In this document: positions 29,403 through 37,774 of the stretch, piece after piece
Position numbering within the stretch: the first letter of the stretch is position 1
Layout of the letters: every line of letters begins with the position of its first letter
Assembly (NCBI GenBank): GCA_020848935.1
Contig: JADLHF010000181.1
Coordinates: 1 to 46,941 of the forward strand
Direction of reading: 5' to 3'
DNA from: Acetobacteraceae bacterium
GTDB taxonomy: Bacteria; Pseudomonadota; Alphaproteobacteria; Acetobacterales; Acetobacteraceae
DNA length: 46,941 nt
Made by a program: the position numbers and the translations under genes
The notes under the pieces: generated by a model
What the model saw: only the letters and a program-made list of their open reading frames with translations
The model's database searches: none
What the model was told of the DNA's origin: nothing

Positions 29403-29942
29403 CTACAGGATACCGGCGCCGCCCAGCGCGGCGCCGGCCCCCAACAGCCACAGCGGATGCAGCCGGGTCAGCACCAGCAGTGCCGCCGCAATGGCGGTGA
29501 CCAGCGCGTGGCCGATCGACACGGCCGTCGCCTCCGACAACACGATTGCCGCCGCCACCACCAGTCCGGCCGTGAGCGGCATCAGCCCATCCTGCACCAG
29601 CCGCCGCCAGGGCCGGTCGCGAAAGCGGTGCCAGGCACCCGCCACCAGGAAGGTCAGCAGCGCGCAGGGTGCCACCAGCGCCGCGGTCGCCGCCAGGGCG
29701 CCGGCCAATCCGGCGACCTGCCAACCGATCAGGGTGGAGACCAGCATGTTCGGCCCCGGGGCCGCCTGGGCCAGGGCGTAGAGCGCCGCGAAATCCGCGC
29801 TGCTCATCCAGCCATGGCTTTCCACCACCTGGCGCTTCAGCTCCGGCAGCACGGTATGAACGCCGCCGATCGAGACCAGCGAAAGCTGCCCGAACATCAC
29901 CGCCAGGTCGGCCACCGGCGCGCCGGCTGCCATATCGGTCAC
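29403..29942 (-). CDS. chrA: Chromate transporter, C-terminal half (ChrA2)
   Basis: A 179-residue membrane protein of the CHR family. It has LAVMFGQLSLVSIGGVHTVL and LKRQVVESHGWMSSADFAAL, followed by ALAQAAPGPNMLVSTLIGWQ, the repeat motif of chromate transporters. The preferred start is a GTG at 29942 that overlaps the stop of the upstream ChrA half (GTGA); an ATG at 29933 is in frame. The two genes together correspond to one long bi-domain ChrA. Chromate efflux by the pair is possible but unproven; sulfate-like anions are an alternative. Confidence 0.88.
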   Translation of the reverse strand: MTDMAAGAPVADLAVMFGQLSLVSIGGVHTVLPELKRQVVESHGWMSSADFAALYALAQAAPGPNMLVSTLIGWQVAGLAGALAATAALVAPCALLTFLVAGAWHRFRDRPWRRLVQDGLMPLTAGLVVAAAIVLSEATAVSIGHALVTAIAAALLVLTRLHPLWLLGAGAALGGAGIL

Positions 29943-30484
29943 CGCCGCGGGACCAGCCGGTGCAGCGCCATCGAGACCGGCGCCAGCAGCAGCAGGGTCG
30001 CCACCAGCGGCAGATGCAGCCCGGCAATCGCCACCACCACCACCAGCGCCACGGCGATGCCAAGCTTGCGGCCAAGCAACGGGGCGGCGATCTTGAGCGC
30101 GGTGGCCACCACCAGCCCGGAGGCCGCGGCAGCCAGCCCAGCCGTCGCACGCGCTACCACGGGCTGGTCGCGCATGGCGGAATAGGCCGCGCCCAGCGTC
30201 ACCACCAGCACCATCGGCAAGCACAGCAGCCCGACCACCGCGGCGACCGCGCCAAGCGGGCCGCGAAACCGGCTGCCGAGGGCAACGGCAACGTTGACGA
30301 TGTTCGGCCCGGGCAGGAACTGGCACAGCCCCAGCAGGTCGGTGAACTCGGCGGGCGTGAGCCAGCCCCGCTGTTCCACCACCATGCGCCGCGCCCAGGG
30401 CAGCACGCCGCCGAAGCCGATGATGCCGATCGACAGGAACCCCCAGAACAAGGCGGCAAGGGTTGGCGGGGGCCGGTCAGACAT
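29939..30484 (-). CDS. chrA: Chromate transporter, N-terminal half (ChrA1)
   Basis: A 181-residue membrane protein of the CHR family: LFWGFLSIGIIGFGGVLPWA, VVEQRGWLTPAEFTDLLGLC and QFLPGPNIVNVAVALGSRF are the first-half chromate transporter motifs. It pairs with the 4-bp-overlapping downstream gene as a short-chain CHR heterodimer. The start codon lies inside a perfect 12-bp hairpin (30483-30512), which may limit translation initiation. The aminotransferase gene ends 58 bp upstream on the same strand. Confidence 0.9.
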   Translation of the reverse strand: MSDRPPPTLAALFWGFLSIGIIGFGGVLPWARRMVVEQRGWLTPAEFTDLLGLCQFLPGPNIVNVAVALGSRFRGPLGAVAAVVGLLCLPMVLVVTLGAAYSAMRDQPVVARATAGLAAAASGLVVATALKIAAPLLGRKLGIAVALVVVVAIAGLHLPLVATLLLLAPVSMALHRLVPRR

Positions 30485-30512
30485 CGGGCGTTCCCTCGCA
30501 GGAACGCCCGAT
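30483..30512 (-). promoter_or_regulatory. Hairpin covering the chrA start and part of its ribosome site
   Basis: On the minus strand ATCGGGCGTTCC-TGCGAG-GGAACGCCCGAT is a perfect 12-bp stem with a 6-base loop. The last two bases are the AT of chrA's ATG, and the likely ribosome site GAGGGA straddles the loop and the 3' arm. It could attenuate translation of chrA or end the upstream transcript. Confidence 0.6.
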
Positions 30513-30542
30513 ACCTTTCAGATATTCAAGCAACAAACGCGA

Positions 30543-31742
30543 TCACGCGTCGGCAGTCAGGCTCGCCATCGCCGCGGCCACGCCACCCGGCGCGTGCGGC
30601 ACGCCGTTGATCTTCAGCGCCATCTCCACCGCCGCCAGGGTGCCCAGGATCATCGGCTCGTTGAGGTCGCCGAGATGGCCGATGCGGAAGACGCGGCCGT
30701 TGAGCTTGGCCAGCCCGCCGCCGAGCGAGACGTTGAAGCGCTGCATCGTGGTCTTGCGGATCACCTCGGCGTCGAAGCCCTCGGGCATCAGCACGGCGGT
30801 GACGCTGTCGGACTCGCGGGAAGGATTGGCACAGAACAGCTGCGGACCGTTGTTGCCGGACCAGTGGCGCACGCAGGCGCGCACCGCGCGGGCCAGGCGG
30901 GTGTGGCGGGCGAAGACGTTCTCCAGCCCCTCCTCCTCGATCAGGCGGATCGATTCGCGCAGGCCATAGAACTGGTTGGTCGGCACCGTGCCGATGAAGC
31001 TGCGCTGCTTGCGCGCCGCCATCGCCCGCCAGTTGAGGTAATGCTTCGGCAGGTTGGAGGTCTCGGCCGCCTTCATGGCCTTCTCCGACACGCCGGTGAA
31101 GGCCATGCCGGTGGGCAGCATCAGCCCCTTCTGGCTGCCGCCCACCACCACGTCGAGCTTCCACTCGTCCATGCGCAGATCCATGCAGCCGAGCGAGGAG
31201 ATGGTGTCGACCATCAGCAGCGCCTTATGCCCGGCGGCGTCCATCGCCGCGCGCACCTGGTCGATCGGCAGGTGCATGCCGGTGGAGGTCTCGTTCTGCA
31301 CCGCGCAGACGGCCTTGATCTTCCCGGCCGTATCGGCCTTCAGGGCGGCGGTGATGGCGGACATCTCCACGCCCTGGCGCCAGTCGCACGCGACCGTCTG
31401 CACCACCAGGCTGAGATCGGTCGCCATGGTGCCCCAGGAGGCGGAGAAGGCGCCGGTCTCGGGGATCAGCACGGTGTCGCCGGCCGACAGCGTGTTGACC
31501 AGGGCGGCTTCCCAGGCGGCATGGCCGGAGCCGGTGTACATGAACATGGTCTGCCTGGTCTTCATGACCCGCAGCACGCCCTCCCAGCACTCGTCGTACA
31601 TCTTCATGAAGTCGGGGTCGTGGAAATCGACCGCGACATGGCCGATGGCGTGCAGGATCGAATCGGGGATGTTGGTCGGGCCGGGATTGGCGAAGAACAG
31701 GCGGCCGCGCGCCTTCTTGGTCATCGGGGCGGGTGCGTCCAT
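30543..31742 (-). CDS. Class V aminotransferase, serine/alanine-glyoxylate type
   Basis: A 399-residue PLP enzyme of the serine-glyoxylate/alanine-glyoxylate aminotransferase group. Landmarks are LFFANPGPTNIPDSIL, FMYTGSGHAAWEAALVNTL, NETSTGMHLPID, the Asp that contacts the PLP ring nitrogen (LLMVDTISSLG), and the PLP lysine Lys205 in VGGSQKGLMLP. The C-terminal region HLGDLNEPMILGTLAAVEM also fits. It probably converts glyoxylate and serine or alanine to glycine and hydroxypyruvate or pyruvate, linking to one-carbon or photorespiration-like metabolism. The start at 31742 could alternatively be 31724. Downstream is chrA, 58 bp away. Confidence 0.9.
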   Translation of the reverse strand: MDAPAPMTKKARGRLFFANPGPTNIPDSILHAIGHVAVDFHDPDFMKMYDECWEGVLRVMKTRQTMFMYTGSGHAAWEAALVNTLSAGDTVLIPETGAFSASWGTMATDLSLVVQTVACDWRQGVEMSAITAALKADTAGKIKAVCAVQNETSTGMHLPIDQVRAAMDAAGHKALLMVDTISSLGCMDLRMDEWKLDVVVGGSQKGLMLPTGMAFTGVSEKAMKAAETSNLPKHYLNWRAMAARKQRSFIGTVPTNQFYGLRESIRLIEEEGLENVFARHTRLARAVRACVRHWSGNNGPQLFCANPSRESDSVTAVLMPEGFDAEVIRKTTMQRFNVSLGGGLAKLNGRVFRIGHLGDLNEPMILGTLAAVEMALKINGVPHAPGGVAAAMASLTADA

Positions 31743-31871
31743 GGCGTGGCTCCATCACTGGCGTTTGTTGCGGCCATGCCGACTCGCTGCCGGGGCCGGA
31801 AAGCGGATGCACCCTACGCCGGGCGCAGGCAGCGGGAAAGCCACCCGTGCGGCATGGGAGGGCGTCGCCAC

Positions 31872-31950
31872 GCGATGCGCGCGGCGCAGGGACGTCTTCA
31901 GGCGATGCGCGCAGCGCAGGGAAGTCTTCAGGCGAAGCGCGCGGCGTAGG
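31872..31950. repeat. 30-bp tandem repeat overlapping the 3' end of the ArsC-like gene
   Basis: Two full 30-bp units (31872-31901 and 31902-31931, differing at 2-3 positions) and a third partial unit (31932-about 31950) begin with GCGATGCGCGC or GCGAAGCGCGC. The partial unit is coding: it ends the ArsC-like gene, whose stop codon is at 31928-31930. The extra units appear to have arisen by tandem duplication of the gene's 3' end. Confidence 0.8.
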
Positions 31951-32278
31951 CCTCCGGCTTGAAGCCGACCATCAGCGCGCCGGCGCCGGCCAGCACCGGG
32001 CGCTTGATCATGCCGGGATGGGCCAGCATCAATGCGATCGCGCGCGCCTCGCCCAGATCGGCGCGGTCGGCTTCGGGCAGTTTTCGAAATGTGGTGCCGG
32101 CGCGGTTCAGCAGCACCTCCCAGCCCACCTCGGCGACCCAGCCGCGCAGCGTGGCGGCATCGATGCCGGCGGTCTTGTAGTCGTGGAACCGGTATTCGAC
32201 GCCATGCGCCTCCAGCCAGGCGCGGGCCTTCTTCATGGTGCCGCAGTTCCTGATGCCGAAGATGGTCAGCCCGGCCAT
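31928..32278 (-). CDS. ArsC/Spx-family (YffB-like) thiol-reductase-fold protein
   Basis: A 116-residue protein of the arsenate reductase (glutaredoxin)-like ArsC/Spx family. The N-terminus LTIFGIRNCGTMKKARAWLE has the single active-site Cys (Cys at about residue 11) followed by GT rather than a CxxC, as in YffB/Spx-like proteins. Other motifs are EYRFHDYKT, LLNRAGTTFRKL and MIKRPVLAGAGALMVGFKPE. It probably acts in thiol or stress biology rather than arsenate reduction. The ATG at 32278 fits the family. Its 3' end lies in the tandem repeats. Confidence 0.85.
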   Translation of the reverse strand: MAGLTIFGIRNCGTMKKARAWLEAHGVEYRFHDYKTAGIDAATLRGWVAEVGWEVLLNRAGTTFRKLPEADRADLGEARAIALMLAHPGMIKRPVLAGAGALMVGFKPEAYAARFA

Positions 32279-32405
32279 GACGTCCGCTCCCGCAATCCCG
32301 CGGCCAGCATAGGCGGCGCACGGCCGGCTGCCCATCGCCGGCATGCTTGCCCTGCCCCGCCGCCGCCCATAGGTTTGGCGGGAAAACGCAGTTCAGGAGA
32401 CCTCC

Positions 32406-33647
32406 ATGGCCCGCCTCGGCTTCGGCGCCTTCCTCGCCCCGCACCATCCGGTCGGCGAGCACCCGCTGCTCCAGTTCCGCCGCGACATCGCGCTGGTCGA
32501 GCACCTGGACAAGCTGGGCTACGACGAGTTCTGGTGCGGTGAGCATCACTCCTCCGGCTGGGAGATGATCGCCTCGCCCGAGATGTTCCTCGCCGCGGCC
32601 GCCGAGCGCACCGGGCGGATCAAGCTGGGCACCGGCGTCGTCTCCCTGCCCTATCACCACCCGTTCAACGTGGCGCAGCGGATCGTGCAGCTCGACTGGA
32701 TGAGCGGCGGGCGGGCCATCTTCGGCTCCGGCCCCGGCGCGCTGGCGTCGGACGCCCACGCGCTGGGCATCGACCCGATGCTGCAACGCCCGCGCCAGGA
32801 CGAGGCGATCGGCATCATCAAGCGGCTGCTGCAAGGCGAGCGCGTCACCTACAAGGGCGACTGGTTCGAGCTGAACGACGCCGCCCTGCAACTGCTGCCG
32901 ATGCAGGCGGAGATGGAATTCGTCGTCGCCTCGCAGATCTCGCCCTCCGGCATGACACTGGCGGGCAAATACGGCGCCGGGGTGATCTCGATCGGCTCGC
33001 TGTCCAGCCAGGGGCTCACTTCCCTGCCGACGCAGTGGGGCTTTGCCGAGGAGTCGGCGAAGAAGCACGGCCAGACCGTGGACCGCAAGAACTGGCGCGT
33101 TCTGCTGTCCTGGCACATCGCCGAGACCCGCGAGGAGGCGCGGCGCCAGGCCGGGCCCGGCCTGCTGCGCCATCACAACGAATACATCCACGGCACGTTG
33201 CAGAACCCCGGCACCAAGCCGCCGTTCAGCGATGCCGACGAGGCGGTGGACAAGACCGCGTTCGGCGACGGCGCGGTCGCCACCATCGGCACGCCGGACG
33301 ACCTGGTCGCCAGGATCAAGAGCGTGCTGGCGGCCAGCGGCGGCTTCGGCACGGTGATCGGCTTCGTGCATGACTGGGCCAGCCCGGAGAACACGATGCG
33401 CAGCTGGGACATGGTGGCGCGCTACGTGGTGCCGGAGATCAACGGCTACCTCACCGGGCTGCGCAAGTCGCGCGAATTCGTCGCCACCAACCGCGAGTAT
33501 TTCGAGCGCGCGAAATCCGCCATCATGGCCAACATCCAGCAGAACGACGCCGCGGCCGAGGCGCTGAAATACACCAGCTCGCCGCGCATCTCCGCCTCGG
33601 CCTCCAACGTGCCCGATCTCCCCAAGGACCGCGCCGCGCAGGATTGA
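32406..33647 (+). CDS. Luciferase-like (LLM class) flavin-dependent oxidoreductase
   Basis: A 413-residue TIM-barrel flavin-dependent monooxygenase. The start MARLGFGAFLAPHHPVGEHP is typical of the bacterial luciferase/limonene 1,2-monooxygenase-like group, followed by DEFWCGEHHSSGWEMIASPE, GVVSLPYHHPFNVAQRIVQL, LDWMSGGRAIFGSGPGAL and ALGIDPMLQRPRQDEAIG. The C-terminus beyond residue 340 is charged. It would use reduced FMN from a separate reductase; the substrate is unknown (an organic sulfur compound, terpenoid or other hydrocarbon-like molecule). CAGGAG precedes the ATG at 32406. Confidence 0.9.
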   Translation: MARLGFGAFLAPHHPVGEHPLLQFRRDIALVEHLDKLGYDEFWCGEHHSSGWEMIASPEMFLAAAAERTGRIKLGTGVVSLPYHHPFNVAQRIVQLDWMSGGRAIFGSGPGALASDAHALGIDPMLQRPRQDEAIGIIKRLLQGERVTYKGDWFELNDAALQLLPMQAEMEFVVASQISPSGMTLAGKYGAGVISIGSLSSQGLTSLPTQWGFAEESAKKHGQTVDRKNWRVLLSWHIAETREEARRQAGPGLLRHHNEYIHGTLQNPGTKPPFSDADEAVDKTAFGDGAVATIGTPDDLVARIKSVLAASGGFGTVIGFVHDWASPENTMRSWDMVARYVVPEINGYLTGLRKSREFVATNREYFERAKSAIMANIQQNDAAAEALKYTSSPRISASASNVPDLPKDRAAQD

Positions 33648-33701
33648 GGCGGGGCGGCCGGCGGGGCGGAGCGTGACACGTGCTGCCCGTGATCGGCCCA
33701 G

Positions 33702-34240
33702 GTGGTGAGGGCAGCGGCGATCCGCCGATGGTGCCGCCGCTGGTGGCATTGCTGCCTCGGCGGTACCGCGTTCGTGGGGTTGGCCGTTATCGCGACGCTC
33801 GCTCTGGCCGACCCCGTGGGCATCCTCCGCGACGCATGGCGTACCGTGTTCCCGGCGCCACGCTTGCAGTTGCCGCGGATCCATAGACCGTCCGACCCGA
33901 TTCCGCCCGTTGCCCCTGGTTCCCGCTCTCCGGTCGGCATGTTGGCCGGCACGGTGACCCATGGCCGGCACGGTGACCCATGGCCGGGATGGTGACACGA
34001 TCGTGGTCGGGCAAACCCCGATCCGCTTGGCCGACGTTGATTGCCCTGAACTTGGCACACCGCAAGGCGAACAGGCCGCGGCGGCGATGCGACTCCTGCC
34101 AATCGGCCGACCGGTCCGGTGCCGCCTGACCGGCCGGCGCAGCCATGACCCCGCGATCGGCACCTGCGCGCTGGATGACGGTCGCGATCGCCGCATGGTC
34201 CGGGTGGCACAGGGACTCTGCGTTCGCCGCCGATACCGCC
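33702..34240 (+). pseudogene. Staphylococcal-nuclease-like gene frameshifted by a 19-bp duplication
   Basis: Two frames together describe one SNase-like protein. The first (from about 33702) has a membrane/signal-like start (VGLAVIATLALADPVGILRD) and reads to GMLAGTVTHG, then goes out of frame and ends in a TGA about 34 bp later. The second continues, from the ATG at 33961 onward, as AGTVTHGRDGDTIVVGQTPI, RLADVDCPELGTPQGEQAAA, then LTGRRSHDPAIGTCALDDG and MVRVAQGLCVRRRY. The cause is a perfect 19-bp direct duplication at 33948-33985; removing one copy restores a single frame. The second frame stays open to 34473, over the opposing membrane gene, so the real end is uncertain. Confidence 0.75.
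33948..33985 (+). repeat. 19-bp direct tandem duplication
   Basis: GGCACGGTGACCCATGGCC occurs twice back to back (33948-33966 and 33967-33985). Because 19 is not a multiple of three, it frameshifts the nuclease gene. Confidence 0.95.
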
Positions 34241-34618
34241 CTAGCGCCGGCCTCGCGCCGCCACCGCGACGACGATCCAGAACAGCGTTCGCAGCGCCAA
34301 CGCCCCGACGGTTCGCATCTCGAACGCGCCGCCGCGCAGGACATGGACTGCGAAGGCCGCCGCGACCAGCGCCGTCGCTGCCGCCAGGAACACCGCGGCA
34401 TGGGCGGCCCAGCGCCGGTGCAAAACCAGGCCCGCCCCGGCGACGACATAGACAAAGCCGGCGAGGAAGTTGAACCACAGGACAAACGGCACCGCGTTGC
34501 CAACGGCGGCGCGCGCCTGCGCATCGCCGAACAGGGCCTGCCCGCCGGAAAACAGCGTCAGGGCACCGAAGGCAATGGCCGCCGCGCCCAGCCACGGCAC
34601 GATGCGCCGGCGGTTCAT
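34241..34618 (-). CDS. Small hypothetical membrane protein (four helices)
   Basis: A 125-residue protein with about four hydrophobic segments: IVPWLGAAAIAFGALTLFSG, VPFVLWFNFLAGFVYVVAGA, AAVFLAAATALVAAAFAVHV and LRTLFWIVVAVAAR. It may belong to the small DUF4345-like inner-membrane proteins, but I am not certain. It is 51 bp after the exporter ATPase and could be the last gene of that operon. The start at 34618 is the first in-frame ATG. Confidence 0.75.
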   Translation of the reverse strand: MNRRRIVPWLGAAAIAFGALTLFSGGQALFGDAQARAAVGNAVPFVLWFNFLAGFVYVVAGAGLVLHRRWAAHAAVFLAAATALVAAAFAVHVLRGGAFEMRTVGALALRTLFWIVVAVAARGRR

Positions 34619-34669
34619 GGCCGTTGCCCCGCTGGCGCCGCGCGGCGGGCCCGGCCGCGTGCGCCGCGC

Positions 34670-35380
34670 TCACTCGAACGCAACGCCCTGGCCCACCTCC
34701 TCCTCGGTCCTTCCGTCGCGGATATGGTAGATGCGCTTGAAGGTCGGAATGATCTTTTCGTCATGGGTCACCACGATGATGGCGGTTTGGTACTGCCGCG
34801 CCATATGATTGAGGATACGGATCACGCCCAGCGCGCGCTCGCCGTCCAGCGGCGCGGTCGGCTCGTCGGCCAGGATCACCGGCGGCCGGTTCACCAGCGC
34901 GCGGGCGATGGACACGCGCTGCTGCTCGCCCCCCGAAAGCTGGGACGGCATGCCGCGCGCACGGTGGGCCACCCCCAGCGCTTCCAGCAATTCCAGCGCG
35001 AGGTGGCGCGACTCGGTGTTGGAGCGCCCGGCCAGCATCGGCAGCAGGGCCACGTTGTCCACCACGTCGAGGAAGGGGATCAGGTAGGGCGCCTGGAAGA
35101 TGAACCCGATCTTGTCGCGGCGCAGGGTGCGCAGGTCGCCGATCTTCCAGCCATCGTCGTAGATCACCTCGTCGCCCAGGACCATCCGCCCCGCGCTCGG
35201 CTCGATCACCGCGCCCAGGCACTTGAGCAGCGTGCTCTTGCCGGAGCCGGACGGGCCGATCAGGCCGACGACCTCGCCGGCGGCAACCTGCATGTTGACG
35301 TCCTTCAGCGCATCCACCGCGGTGTCCCCGGCGCCGTAGCGCTTGCGCAATCGCTCGATGCGGATGCCCTTGCCCGCCAC
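34670..35380 (-). CDS. ABC exporter ATPase, MacB/DevA type
   Basis: A 236-residue ATPase of the MacB/LolD/DevA class. It shows [20 protein letters not shown], Walker [30 protein letters not shown] (Q-loop), signature [15 protein letters not shown], Walker [13 protein letters not shown] and VVTHDEKII. It powers the FtsX-like permease 1 bp away. The system (TetR, HlyD-like adaptor, permease, ATPase) resembles tripartite exporters of lipophilic molecules or peptides. No outer-membrane TolC gene is in the cluster. Confidence 0.93.
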   Translation of the reverse strand: MAGKGIRIERLRKRYGAGDTAVDALKDVNMQVAAGEVVGLIGPSGSGKSTLLKCLGAVIEPSAGRMVLGDEVIYDDGWKIGDLRTLRRDKIGFIFQAPYLIPFLDVVDNVALLPMLAGRSNTESRHLALELLEALGVAHRARGMPSQLSGGEQQRVSIARALVNRPPVILADEPTAPLDGERALGVIRILNHMARQYQTAIIVVTHDEKIIPTFKRIYHIRDGRTEEEVGQGVAFE

Positions 35381-35381
35381 C

Positions 35382-36584
35382 TCAGCCCCCGATCGCCTCG
35401 GCGGGATCGACCTGGAGCGCCGCGCGGATCGCCACCAGGCTCGCCAGCACGCAGATCGCCATCACCGCGAAGAAGCCGAGCACGGCATCCCCCGGCTCCA
35501 GCAGCACGTATTTGGGAAAGACCGGCGCCCAGAAGGTGGCCGCCACCTTGCCCACCGCGAAGCCGATCGCGCCCAGCCCCAGCGCCTGTTGCAGGATCAT
35601 GCCGGCGATGGTGCGGTTCTTCGTGCCGATCAGCTTGAGCACCGCGATCTCGCGGATCTTGCCCAGCGTCAGGGTGTAGATGATGAAGGCCACGATCGCG
35701 GCACTGACGATGGCCAGGATGACCAGGAACATGCCGATCTGCCTGGCGGAGGTGGCGATCAGCTTGCCCACCAGGATCGCGTCCATCTGCGCCCGGGTGT
35801 ACACCTGCAGCCGCTTCCACCGGCTGATGCGCTCCGCCACCTCCTGCGGCAGATGGCCCGGCTTGACCTGCACCAGCACGGCATTGACATAGGGGTTCTT
35901 GGCTTGCGACGCGATCACCGCTTCGGCAAGGCCGGGCACGCCCGGGCGGTTGAGGGCGGGGTTGGCCAGGGTCCGCCGCCGCTGCTGGAGAATGGCGTCA
36001 TTGTCCTTCAGGAACTGCGCCTCCTGCGCGTCCTTCAGCGGGATGAACACCATCGGGTCGCCGTTGGACGAGACCATGCGCCGCGTCAGCCCGATGACGG
36101 TGTAGTAGTCGCGGCGGATCTGGATCCGCTCGCCCAGCCTGAAGCCCGTGACCACATCGGCCACCGCCTCGTAATGGCTGCGCGCGATCCGGCGGCCGGC
36201 GACGAGGTAGCCCGGCTGCCCCGGCTCACCGGGACCGCCCGGCACCACGCCGACCACCATGGTGCGAACGTCGCGCGTGCCCTGGCGCACCTGCATGGTG
36301 AAATAGGTGACATTGGCCGCCCGCGCCACGCCCGGCATGCCGAGGATGCCGCGGTAGACATCGTCGTATAGGCTCGACGGTTCGGCATAGGGGCCGAGCG
36401 TGTCCTTCTGCACCACCCAGAGATCGGCGGCGCTGTTGTCGAGCAGGACCCTGGCGTCATCCACCATGCCGCGATAGACGCCGGCCATCGTCAGCGTCAC
36501 CCCGATCAGCAGCCCCAGCCCCACGCCGGTGAAGACGAACTTGCCCCAGGCATGCAGGATATCGCGGCCCGCCAGGTTGATCAT
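35382..36584 (-). CDS. ABC exporter permease, FtsX/MacB-like
   Basis: A 400-residue permease with a MacB/DevC architecture: first membrane helix near residues 15-36 (GKFVFTGVGLGLLIGVTLTM), a large periplasmic domain (about 40-260), and three helices in the C-terminal third (IGMFLVILAIVSAAIVAFII, GLGAIGFAVGKVAATFWAPV and a last one before ALQVDPAEAIGG). The ending VDPAEAIGG is the typical FtsX/MacB tail. It overlaps the HlyD-like gene by 4 bp. Such permeases do not pump through the membrane but move an adaptor by mechanotransmission. Confidence 0.92.
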   Translation of the reverse strand: MINLAGRDILHAWGKFVFTGVGLGLLIGVTLTMAGVYRGMVDDARVLLDNSAADLWVVQKDTLGPYAEPSSLYDDVYRGILGMPGVARAANVTYFTMQVRQGTRDVRTMVVGVVPGGPGEPGQPGYLVAGRRIARSHYEAVADVVTGFRLGERIQIRRDYYTVIGLTRRMVSSNGDPMVFIPLKDAQEAQFLKDNDAILQQRRRTLANPALNRPGVPGLAEAVIASQAKNPYVNAVLVQVKPGHLPQEVAERISRWKRLQVYTRAQMDAILVGKLIATSARQIGMFLVILAIVSAAIVAFIIYTLTLGKIREIAVLKLIGTKNRTIAGMILQQALGLGAIGFAVGKVAATFWAPVFPKYVLLEPGDAVLGFFAVMAICVLASLVAIRAALQVDPAEAIGG

Positions 36585-37774
36585 GGCGCGATCCCGGGAA
36601 GGTTCGCGACGACCGTGATGCGGCTATGCGCCTTGAGCGCGGCCAGGCTGTAGACCACCACGCGCGCGCCCGCCTTGAGCCCGGCGAGAACCTGCACGCG
36701 CCCGTCAAGGTCGGCGGCACCCACCTCGACGGGCACGAAGCGCAGCGTGGCGCCCCCGACCACCCAGACCCCCAGCCGCCCATCCACCCGCTGCACGCTG
36801 GCATCGGGCACGACCGTGGCGGCCGCCAGCGCGGGCAAGGCCACGGTGATCTCGGCAAGCTCGCCGAGCGGCGGCAGGATGTCGGGCAGGACGTCGAAGG
36901 CCACCTTGGCGAGGGTCTCCTCGGTCACCGCGTCGGCCACGGGTTCAACGCGCACCACCTGCCCGGCAATCGTCTCGCCGGAGCGCGAGCGCAGAACGAT
37001 GCGGGCCGGCAGCCCGGCACGCAGGCCGGACAGGTGCAATTGATTGAACCGCGCGCTGATCCACAGGCTCGCGGGGTCGATCACCTCCACCACCGCCTGC
37101 CCGGCGACAAGCGTGGTGCCGGGCTCGGCATTGCGCGACACCACCAGGCCATCGACCGGTGCAACCAGGCGCAGGGTTGCGCGCTGCCGGGTGACACCGT
37201 CGTGGTCGGAGCGGTTGCGGGCAAGCTCGTGGCCCGCGGCCTCCAGATTGGCGCGCGACGCCGCCAGTGCGGCCTGCGCCACCCGGCGGTCCTGCCGCTT
37301 CGCCTCGACCGCCACTTCACTGGCCGTGCGGGTGCGCCAGAGATCCTCGTAGCGGGTCGCCTGGGCCTCGGCATAGGCCGCGCGGGCCGTCGCCTCCTGG
37401 ATCTGCGCCTGCGCCGCCAGCACGGTCGACTTGGCCCGCTCGATCGCCGCCGCCAGCGCGGCGATGCGGTCATCGAGGTCCACCGGGTCCATCTCCCCCA
37501 GCACCTGGCCGGCCCGCACCCGATCGCCGACATCCACATCCACCCGCTGGATCCGCCCGGCAACCGTCGGGCCGATCCGATAGGAACGGCGCGCCTCGAT
37601 CGTGCCGATGCCGAACAGCGCGGGGGTGATCGCCCGCTCCTCGGCGGCCGCGACGGTGACCGGAACCGGCGCCAGCGGCCCCGACCGCAGGGCAACATAG
37701 ACCAGCGCCGCCAGCATCCCGCCGAGCACCCCGACCAGTGCGAGGGTGCGGCCCTTCGGGAGTGCGAACTTCAT
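36581..37774 (-). CDS. HlyD/MacA-family periplasmic adaptor protein
   Basis: A 397-residue membrane-anchored adaptor. One N-terminal helix (about residues 10-30, TLALVGVLGGMLAALVYVAL) is followed by a lipoyl-like half (GIGTIEARRSYRIGPTVAGR, VDVDVGDRVRAGQVLGEMDP), a long coiled coil (about 105-190), the second lipoyl half (LRLVAPVDGLVVSRNAEPG) and a beta-barrel (ASLWISARFNQLHLSGLRAG). It should bridge the inner-membrane permease to an outer-membrane channel. Overlaps of 4 bp join it to tetR upstream and to the permease downstream. Confidence 0.93.
   Translation of the reverse strand: MKFALPKGRTLALVGVLGGMLAALVYVALRSGPLAPVPVTVAAAEERAITPALFGIGTIEARRSYRIGPTVAGRIQRVDVDVGDRVRAGQVLGEMDPVDLDDRIAALAAAIERAKSTVLAAQAQIQEATARAAYAEAQATRYEDLWRTRTASEVAVEAKRQDRRVAQAALAASRANLEAAGHELARNRSDHDGVTRQRATLRLVAPVDGLVVSRNAEPGTTLVAGQAVVEVIDPASLWISARFNQLHLSGLRAGLPARIVLRSRSGETIAGQVVRVEPVADAVTEETLAKVAFDVLPDILPPLGELAEITVALPALAAATVVPDASVQRVDGRLGVWVVGGATLRFVPVEVGAADLDGRVQVLAGLKAGARVVVYSLAALKAHSRITVVANLPGIAP

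Noticed and set aside
31872-31950. CRISPR-like repeats
   Set aside because: The units are contiguous without spacers and derive from a gene end; no cas genes are present.
31755-34673. A minus-strand frame of about 970 codons across the LLM gene and the nuclease
   Set aside because: It is low-complexity and spans genes with clear motifs on the other strand.
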